DNA of 5,873 bases from Prevotellaceae bacterium UBA1746. Lineage in GTDB: Bacteria > Bacteroidota > Bacteroidia > Bacteroidales > Bacteroidaceae. Positions 1 to 4,188 of the stretch are shown here, piece by piece. The DNA lies in the NCBI GenBank assembly GCA_002314875.1, contig DCHS01000030.1:1-5873 (forward strand), in the 5' to 3' direction. The position numbers and the translations under genes are program-made. Below the pieces are notes generated by a model that saw only the letters and a list, made by a program, of their open reading frames with translations, was not told where the DNA came from and ran no database searches. Within the stretch, counting starts at the first letter, position 1; each line of letters begins with the position of its first letter.

Positions 1-5
1 ATTCT

Positions 6-47
6 TATAACAATCAAGTATAATAGTATATATATAACAATCAAGTA
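6..47. repeat. Direct repeat pair, 15 bp
   Basis: TATAACAATCAAGTA occurs exactly at 6-20 and again at 33-47, 27 bases apart start to start, separated by a TA-rich spacer. Only two copies are visible and the window starts just before the first, so more copies may lie to the left. The function is unknown. Confidence 0.6.
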
Positions 48-64
48 CGCGCGCCCGGGAAAGC

Positions 65-97
65 GAAAAAGACAAAAAGACAAAAGACAAAAAAGAC
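65..97. repeat. Short tandem tract of GACAAAA-type units
   Basis: Units of GAC followed by four to six A residues are repeated: GACAAAAA, GACAAAA, GACAAAAAA, then GAC, preceded by GAAAAA. A T-rich run (98-107) follows at once. Tracts like this can change length by slippage. No promoter or gene start sits directly on it, so a regulatory role is only a possibility. Confidence 0.55.
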
Positions 98-217
98 TTT
101 TTATTTTCTGACCCACGAACTTCACGCTCCATCAACTAAAACCCTATACAATGTTAATGTTGTTTCTGTAACTACAACGGACCTAAATAAAACGCTCACA
201 CGGGGTAAAAAATTTTT

Positions 218-246
218 CCTCCGACTCCGTTGAAATTACCTCCGAC
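218..246. repeat. Imperfect 21-base tandem repeat with CCTCCGAC core
   Basis: CCTCCGAC occurs at 218-225 and 239-246, exactly 21 bases apart, which is about two DNA helical turns. The flanking bases are partly similar (AATTTTT and AAATTA before the core). The segment lies in a pyrimidine-rich stretch about 170-190 bases upstream of the promoter at 411-442. CGGAGGT at 349-355 is the reverse complement of 238-244. It may be a protein-binding site pair or chance. Confidence 0.3.
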
Positions 247-410
247 CTAAGTTTCCCTCCCTCATTTCCCCGATGTTTTTTGAACTAGTATCTTTAAGTT
301 ACGAAAATAATCCGAGATATCCAAATAAGGTCATGTTAAAAACCTTAACGGAGGTTAATTTGAAATAAAATTTCCATTTTTAAAAAATCGGCAACTTTTT
401 CACCAAAATC

Positions 411-442
411 CTTGTTTTCGCCTCTCACATTTCGTAACTTTG
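411..442 (+). promoter_or_regulatory. Bacteroidota promoter for the 570-712 frame
   Basis: CTTG at 411-414 provides a -33 TTG element. A 20-base spacer follows, then TAACTTTG at 435-442, an exact match to the Bacteroidota -7 consensus TAnnTTTG. Transcription would begin about 449, giving a leader of roughly 120 bases before the ATG at 570. The -7 context (TCGTAACTTTGC) is the same as in the promoter at 1591-1622. Confidence 0.65.
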
Positions 443-448
443 CATTGT

Positions 449-569
449 AATCAAAAATTACTATCGGCGCTTCTCTATGTCGCTCCAGCGGGTCGAAAGG
501 TTAGTCCGGCCAACATAAACCTTATAAACCCAATAAACAATATAAACCCTTTAAAACATCACAGAACTA
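449..569 (+). promoter_or_regulatory. Transcribed leader with 9-base-period ATAAAC repeats
   Basis: This is the inferred 5' untranslated region downstream of the promoter at 411-442; its 5' end is approximate. GTAAT CAAAA ATTAC near 446-460 could form a small hairpin. A GC-richer middle part (about 463-512) contrasts with an A-rich end. In the A-rich end, ATAAAC starts at 515, 524, 533 and 542, an exact 9-base period. An unstructured A-rich leader before the start codon is usual for Bacteroidota translation, which does not rely on Shine-Dalgarno pairing. Confidence 0.4.
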
Positions 570-712
570 TGATTTCATTCAACAAAACTCAGCGTCAGAA
601 CATTCAGATCGGTTCAAAGACATGGTATCCTCAGATCTTCAATAACTCATCCCTCCCTTATTTTTTCAGGAGATTTATTCTGGATTGCAATAATAACCAC
701 TTGGAGAGATAA
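570..712 (+). pseudogene. Possible truncated HU-like DNA-binding protein
   Basis: This 47-codon frame runs from ATG 570 to TAA 710-712. It begins MISFNKTQRQN and has KTWYPQI at about residues 17-23. From memory, this resembles the N-terminus of Bacteroidales HU-like proteins, which have a K-x-QR-x-NP segment followed by KWYP. Intact family members are around 90 residues or more. Here the similarity stops after WYPQI, and the remaining ~24 residues (FFRRFILDCNNN and so on) show no HU beta-arm. The strong promoter and leader suggest that an expressed gene once stood here, later truncated. An unrelated small expressed protein is the alternative. A longer frame running back to 440 has no credible start, because it would begin inside the promoter. 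HU assignment is tentative. Confidence 0.3.
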
Positions 713-735
713 AAAAGAGCGTACCGCTGTCTCTC
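711..735 (-). terminator. Probable terminator of the leftward DUF3836-like gene
   Basis: Read on the minus strand, AGCG-GTA-CGCT forms a short hairpin, is followed by C, and then by six Ts (716 down to 711). It lies about 92 bases beyond the stop of the leftward gene at 827. GAGAG upstream of the stem could extend pairing into the U-tract across an AC bulge. GAGAGA at 704-709 and TCTCTC at 730-735 also form an outer inverted repeat. The core stem is only 4 bp, so confidence is moderate. Confidence 0.45.
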
Positions 736-826
736 GACAAACGATACACTCCACAACTGAAAATCAAAAAATACAGTTAGATATTAACCAAACATTTATT
801 ATAAAGATACCTTAATTACAATGGCA

Positions 827-1246
827 TTATTTCACACGAACTGCAGTAGTGGGAACTGCGAGAAGGAACGGAAAATCAGCAGCATTATAGTGTTCCTGAA
901 CAGCGTTCAAAGTAAAGCTGCGACCATTCCACTTAGCAAAAGTTAAAACGTTCTCATCGTTACAATAGGAAACTGAATAGGCATAATCAGGAGTCCAATT
1001 GCCATCAGCGCCCTTGAAGAAATGAACCTTAGCAGTTACTCGACCCAAATCATCGGTATAATACTTCGTCTTGGAGTTCATATCCTGTTTGCTATAAACA
1101 GCATTGCTTTCTGATACACGTGTATAATTAATAGTTGTGGCCAACGTAGAAGCGAGAGCGTTTACAGGCTTGATAACTGAAGCGTTAGCGTTGAAAGAAG
1201 TAACGAGAGCAACAGCGAAGGTTGCGAGAGTTTTCAAAGTTTTCAT
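827..1246 (-). CDS. Secreted DUF3836-like protein
   Basis: The 139-residue product has a clear Sec signal peptide: KTLK near the N-terminus, a hydrophobic core at residues 7-18, and an A-N-A signal peptidase I site at 20-22, so export out of the cytoplasm is expected. No lipobox cysteine is present. The mature part has DDLGRVTAK (65-73), WTPDYAYSVSY (84-94) and LTFAKWNGRSF (101-111). This pattern matches what I recall of DUF3836 proteins, small exported Bacteroides/Prevotella proteins of about 130-150 residues with no established function. One cysteine (C95) remains after cleavage. The ATG at 1246 is chosen because it gives the intact signal peptide. The gene is monocistronic, leftward, and divergent from the operon at 1664. 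Its promoter is probably at 1430-1461, leaving a long leader. Confidence 0.8.
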   Translation of the reverse strand: MKTLKTLATFAVALVTSFNANASVIKPVNALASTLATTINYTRVSESNAVYSKQDMNSKTKYYTDDLGRVTAKVHFFKGADGNWTPDYAYSVSYCNDENVLTFAKWNGRSFTLNAVQEHYNAADFPFLLAVPTTAVRVK

Positions 1247-1303
1247 GATAAAAAATATAAAGGTGAAATTTTGTTGTTTGTTTACTTGTTAGACGATGGA
1301 TGG

Positions 1304-1381
1304 TTACGGCTTACTACAGAAAAATTCAACTTTTTTGAAAAATTTCATTTGGGAAGATTCTCTGGTTTTGGAACCGTTCAT
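1304..1381 (-). other. Possible 25-codon upstream reading frame in leader
   Basis: Inside the predicted leader of the DUF3836-like transcript, an ATG at 1381 opens a frame of 25 codons ending in TAA at 1304. It has an internal ATG at codon 12 that would give MKFFKKVEFFCSKP. The inner version is lysine- and phenylalanine-rich. It ends 57 bases before the main ATG. It could be a regulatory leader peptide, a small protein or chance. Nothing in the sequence beyond its position supports translation. Confidence 0.2.
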
Positions 1382-1429
1382 CCTGTATCGAGCTAATCTG
1401 TTGTTGCAGACATCCCGATTTCGATGATG

Positions 1430-1461
1430 CAAAGGTACGACAGGTTTTAATAGTTTCCAAA
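1430..1461 (-). promoter_or_regulatory. Promoter of the DUF3836-like gene
   Basis: On the minus strand TTTG (1461-1458) is followed after exactly 20 bases by TACCTTTG (1437-1430), matching the Bacteroidota TTTG / TAnnTTTG promoter. No other TAnnTTTG element occurs on this strand between here and the gene. Transcription would begin near 1423, giving a leader of about 175 bases, long enough to carry structure or an upstream frame. Confidence 0.65.
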
Positions 1462-1495
1462 TTATTGGGATATACGCAGGCATTATGGTACAAAG

Positions 1496-1521
1496 TGCAG
1501 TATTTGCTGGTATGAACTGCA
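1496..1521. repeat. Inverted repeat between divergent promoters
   Basis: TGCAGT (1496-1501) and ACTGCA (1516-1521) are perfect reverse complements with a 14-base spacer. The pair lies between the leftward promoter (1430-1461) and the rightward promoter (1591-1622). It is the type of dyad a dimeric regulator could bind, but the arms are only 6 bp, so chance is possible. Confidence 0.25.
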
Positions 1522-1590
1522 TTTTCTGGGATGAATGACATAGAAATTATTCCCGTCAAAATAATAGAAACCAAAAAACTTCTGGGATAA

Positions 1591-1622
1591 TTTGTACCTT
1601 TTGAATCTTTATCGTAACTTTG
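1591..1622 (+). promoter_or_regulatory. Promoter of the five-gene operon
   Basis: TTTG at 1591-1594, a 20-base spacer and TAACTTTG at 1615-1622 give a full match to the Bacteroidota promoter consensus. The expected transcription start near 1629 leaves a short leader of about 35 bases before the ATG at 1664. No other strong promoter was noticed between the downstream genes, consistent with one transcript through the nuclease gene. Confidence 0.7.
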
Positions 1623-1663
1623 CTCTTTGAAAGGGTTCACTAATAAGAATAGATCAGAAAAGA

Positions 1664-2560
1664 ATGACACAAACCAAAGATTCCTATGTTCGTTTACATC
1701 TGGCCATCCTGCTGGCTGGAGGAACCGGACTTTTCGGCAGACTGATCTCCATCGGTGAACTTCCACTGGTATGTCTCCGTGTCATTGTTTCTGCGATAAT
1801 CCTGGCGTTCGTCCTTGGTGCCCAGAAGAAACTTCACGCTATCCCACGAAAGACTCTCATGAAGATTATGGGAACAGGCGTCCTTCTCTCCGTCCACTGG
1901 GTATTCTATTACGGTAGCATAAAAGCAGCAAACATTTCCATTGGCGCTGTCTGCTTTGCCCTCGTTGGTTTCTTTACCGCCATCATCGAACCCATGATCG
2001 ATCGTAAGAAACCGTCTGTCCAGGAAATTCTGCTGAGTATATTCACTGTGGCAGGTATTCTCCTCATCTTTGGATTAGATCCAAGATACCGTCTTGGAAT
2101 TGCCATCGGCATTGTCTCTTCTTTAATATTTACGTTCTTCAGCATCAGTAGCAAACGGGTTCAAGCCTCTGCGGGGCAGAGTAGTAGTACGATGTTGCTG
2201 TACCAGATGACAGGAGGCGCGATAGTTCTCAGCCTTTGTGTTCCTCTCTATTCAAAAGCGTTCCCGGAAGTTGGCATTGTCCCAACCAGCAATGATATCT
2301 GGTATCTCCTGCTCTTTTCCTCAGTATTCACCGTAGCACCATTCCTGCTGCAACTTCAGGCCTTGCGACATATCTCGGCTTTCACGGTGAATTTGAGCTA
2401 TAACCTGGAACCCGTCTATACGATTCTCCTGGCCATGATCATTTTCAATGAAGCCAGCGAACTCAACCTCTCCTTCTGGATCGGCATTTCATTCATCATT
2501 CTCTCCGTCGTACTCCAGACCATAGTATCCCTTAGAAAACAAAATAAACAAACAAAATAA
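1664..2560 (+). CDS. EamA/DMT-superfamily membrane transporter
   Basis: The 298-residue protein has the length and layout of the drug/metabolite transporter superfamily. About ten hydrophobic helices can be placed near residues 10-28, 33-52, 67-86, 91-110, 119-137, 143-162, 176-196, 212-232, 239-261 and 269-291, ending in a basic tail (RKQNKQTK). The family's internal duplication is visible: an E-P pair in helix 4 (IIEP, 107-110) is mirrored in helix 9 (NLEP, 247-250, then VYTILLA). Members sit in the inner membrane and export or import small metabolites such as amino acids or nucleotide precursors. Substrate cannot be told from sequence. It is the first gene of the operon, seven bases before the peroxiredoxin gene. 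The ATG at 1664 follows an A-rich leader without Shine-Dalgarno sequence. Confidence 0.88.
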   Translation: MTQTKDSYVRLHLAILLAGGTGLFGRLISIGELPLVCLRVIVSAIILAFVLGAQKKLHAIPRKTLMKIMGTGVLLSVHWVFYYGSIKAANISIGAVCFALVGFFTAIIEPMIDRKKPSVQEILLSIFTVAGILLIFGLDPRYRLGIAIGIVSSLIFTFFSISSKRVQASAGQSSSTMLLYQMTGGAIVLSLCVPLYSKAFPEVGIVPTSNDIWYLLLFSSVFTVAPFLLQLQALRHISAFTVNLSYNLEPVYTILLAMIIFNEASELNLSFWIGISFIILSVVLQTIVSLRKQNKQTK

Positions 2561-2567
2561 TACGACT

Positions 2568-3029
2568 ATGACAATTGGTGACAAAATTCCCGAAATCCTC
2601 GGTGTAGATCAGAATGGTAATCAGATTAAGAGCAGCGACTATCGCGGACGTAAGATTGTTCTTTACAGCTATCCTAAGGCAAATACCAGTGGCTGTACCG
2701 CAGAAGCCTGTTCTCTTCAGGCTCACAAAGAAGAACTTGCCGCTGCTGGATATGATATTATCGGTGTAAGCAAGGACCGTGAAGCACTCCAAAAGAAGTT
2801 TGCCGATGCTCAAGGCCTCGAATTTCCCCTTATTGCCGATACGGAAACCACACTCCTTCAGGAATTGGGTTGCTGGGGTGAAAAGGTAGCCTGTGGCCGC
2901 CGTACCATCGGTATTCTCCGTACAACCTATCTCGTTAACGAAGAAGGTGTCATCGAAAAGATCTTTACGCCCAAGGAAATCAAGACCAAGATTCATGCAG
3001 AGCAGATTCTGGCATACATCAACGGTTAG
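2568..3029 (+). CDS. bcp: Thioredoxin-dependent peroxiredoxin, Bcp/PrxQ type
   Basis: This 153-residue cytoplasmic enzyme reduces hydrogen peroxide and organic hydroperoxides using thioredoxin-type reductants. The active-site segment YPKANTSGCTAEACSLQ shows peroxidatic C43 in the P36-x3-T40-x2-C43 motif, with a second cysteine five residues later (C48), as in PrxQ enzymes that form an intramolecular disulfide. The conserved arginine is R118 in LRTTYLV. Length is normal for the family. Differences from the usual form are S34 where FYPKD-type proteins have F, S41 in place of the usual proline after T40, and two extra cysteines, C102 and C109, around the WGEK segment. It lies seven bases after the transporter gene and fifteen before the N-hydrolase gene, so it is very likely co-transcribed. 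Confidence 0.93.
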   Translation: MTIGDKIPEILGVDQNGNQIKSSDYRGRKIVLYSYPKANTSGCTAEACSLQAHKEELAAAGYDIIGVSKDREALQKKFADAQGLEFPLIADTETTLLQELGCWGEKVACGRRTIGILRTTYLVNEEGVIEKIFTPKEIKTKIHAEQILAYING

Positions 3030-3044
3030 AACAATAAAACTGTT

Positions 3045-3455
3045 ATGAAGAAAGTCTATTTTGCAGGTTCTATCCGTGGAGGTCGTGTTGATGCCGCTCT
3101 TTACGAACGTATGATTCGTTACATCCAGCGAACTGCTGTGGTGTTGACAGAACATGTAGGATGCAGCAACCTCAATTTGCTGGAGCAGGGCAAGAAAGAC
3201 GAGACTATCTACAACCAGGATACAGCTTGGCTAAGAGAAAGTGAAGTTCTGATCGGTGAATGTACCTGTCCTTCACTTGGCGTAGGCTATGAATTAGCCT
3301 ATGCAGAACGCTACAACAAACCTTGTCATATCTTTTATGATAAGACCAAGACCCAGCTCTCCGCCATGTTGACTGGTAATCCCTACTTCCATATTCATCC
3401 TTATGAAAAGGAGGAGGACATCTATCCTGTTCTTGATAAAATCCTAAGCGAATGA
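3045..3455 (+). CDS. DNPH1/Rcl-like deoxynucleoside-phosphate N-hydrolase
   Basis: The 136-residue protein is strikingly like mammalian DNPH1 (Rcl), which cleaves the glycosidic bond of 2'-deoxynucleoside 5'-monophosphates to release base and deoxyribose 5-phosphate. It belongs to the nucleoside 2-deoxyribosyltransferase superfamily. Shared landmarks are Y5-F-A-G-S-I-R-G-G-R14, LYER (19-22), VLTEHV (33-38), NQD with D59, PSLGVGYELAYA (76-87) with the putative catalytic nucleophile E83, and LSAML (105-109) with S106, which in Rcl reaches the neighbouring subunit's active site. S77 and the GSIRGGR loop fit 5'-phosphate binding, favouring a nucleotide hydrolase over a transferase acting on nucleosides. 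The role inferred is removal of unwanted dNMPs from the pool. Its TGA overlaps the next gene's start as ATGA, implying translational coupling. Confidence 0.87.
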   Translation: MKKVYFAGSIRGGRVDAALYERMIRYIQRTAVVLTEHVGCSNLNLLEQGKKDETIYNQDTAWLRESEVLIGECTCPSLGVGYELAYAERYNKPCHIFYDKTKTQLSAMLTGNPYFHIHPYEKEEDIYPVLDKILSE

Positions 3456-4177
3456 AAGCAATTATTATGGGCGCCACTTCCGGTATGGGAAAGGAAGTTG
3501 CATTGCGCCTTTTGAAAGCAGGTTATACTATTGGCATTGCTGGCCGCAGGGCAGATGCATTGGAAGAAATTCGCCAGACTGATCCTGAGCATGTCTTCAC
3601 TAAGGTCATTGATGTTACCAGCAACGATGCTGCTGACCATCTCCGCGAACTCATCAATGATATGGGAGATATTGACCTGTACTTCCACAGTTCAGGCTAT
3701 GGTAAGCAGAACGACGCACTGGAACCGGGTTTTGAAAACCAGACCGTATTCACAAATGGTTTGGGCTTCACCCAGATGATTGACGCCGCTTTCAATTATT
3801 TCAAAACTTCAGGCAGGAAAGGCCATATTGCCGCCATCACAAGTATTGCAGGAACAAAGGGACTTGGGGCAGCACCCTCCTACGCTGCCACCAAACGCTA
3901 CCAGTGGACCTATCTGGAAGCCTTGGCCCAGTTGGCTCACATGCAGAAGTTGGACATCACTTTCACTGATATCCGTCCTGGATTTGTTTCTACGGATTTT
4001 ATTCCTGCAGGAAAATATCCCATGCTCCTTGAAAAGGAATTTGTTGCTGACCAGATTATGAAGGCCCTTCGTCAGCGTAAGCGTAAGGTCATCATCGACT
4101 GGCGTTATCGCATTGTCTGCTTTTTCTGGCGCCATCTCCCAGCCTGTCTTTGGGAAAGAATGATAATTACAACATAA
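3452..4177 (+). CDS. Short-chain dehydrogenase/reductase (SDR)
   Basis: The 241-residue protein is a classical-type SDR. It has a Rossmann cofactor motif GATSGMG (7-13), GRR (31-33) after the second strand, suggesting NADP(H) preference, and D54-V55 near the adenine. HSSGYG (79-84) stands in place of the common NNAG motif. The catalytic set is N102, S131 (in AITSIAG), Y144 and K148 (SYAATK). PGFVSTDF (about 177-184) fits the loop after the active site. The C-terminal ~25 residues are aromatic and basic (WRYRIVCFFWRHLP), suggesting peripheral membrane contact. Substrate is unknown. The start overlaps the preceding stop by four bases (ATGA), and the next gene begins eleven bases after the stop, within the same operon. 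Confidence 0.9.
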   Translation: MKAIIMGATSGMGKEVALRLLKAGYTIGIAGRRADALEEIRQTDPEHVFTKVIDVTSNDAADHLRELINDMGDIDLYFHSSGYGKQNDALEPGFENQTVFTNGLGFTQMIDAAFNYFKTSGRKGHIAAITSIAGTKGLGAAPSYAATKRYQWTYLEALAQLAHMQKLDITFTDIRPGFVSTDFIPAGKYPMLLEKEFVADQIMKALRQRKRKVIIDWRYRIVCFFWRHLPACLWERMIITT

Positions 4178-4188
4178 GCCACAAATTT

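Larger units (their letters stand above)
1..410. other. Non-coding AT-rich region with short repeats
   Basis: No convincing gene is visible on either strand in this stretch. It is AT-rich, with an isolated GC-rich patch near 48-60 (GCGCGCCCGGG), a GACAAAA-type tandem tract, and a pyrimidine-rich segment around 211-275. The DNA leads into a consensus promoter at 411-442, so part of it may be upstream regulatory sequence for the short frame at 570-712. No tRNA, rRNA or known ncRNA was recognised. Confidence 0.6.
1247..1663. other. Divergent intergenic region with two promoters
   Basis: This stretch of about 420 bases separates the leftward DUF3836-like gene from the rightward operon. It holds one consensus promoter for each direction, a small inverted repeat between them, and a short frame in the leader of the leftward transcript. 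Longer minus-strand frames crossing the region (reaching 1522 and 1766) run through the promoters and show no recognisable protein features, so they are not reported as genes. Confidence 0.6.

Noticed and set aside
6..47. Two copies of a 15-bp repeat as a CRISPR remnant
   Set aside because: Two short AT-rich copies with a 12-base spacer do not fit CRISPR repeat or spacer lengths, and no cas gene is associated. The Cas4-like nuclease at the other end belongs to the Dna2/RecB type.
440..569. N-terminal extension of the 570-712 frame back to a TTG at 440
   Set aside because: The extension would start inside the promoter -7 element and upstream of the expected transcription start, so it cannot be fully transcribed. 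Its sequence is better read as leader RNA.
754..778. Inverted repeat CAACTG...CAGTT as a second terminator
   Set aside because: The stem is only 5 bp with a 14-base A-rich loop, and no T-run follows on the leftward strand.
1326..1766. 146-codon minus-strand open frame between the divergent genes
   Set aside because: It overlaps the start of the transporter gene, both divergent promoters and the leader, and its translation shows no recognisable domain or signal.
2532..3155. 207-codon minus-strand open frame opposite the peroxiredoxin gene
   Set aside because: It lies antisense to two well-supported genes and is explained as a shadow of their coding sequence.
3531..4061. Two plus-strand frames of 82 and 93 codons inside the SDR gene
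   Set aside because: They are alternative-frame shadows of a gene whose SDR motifs are intact throughout.
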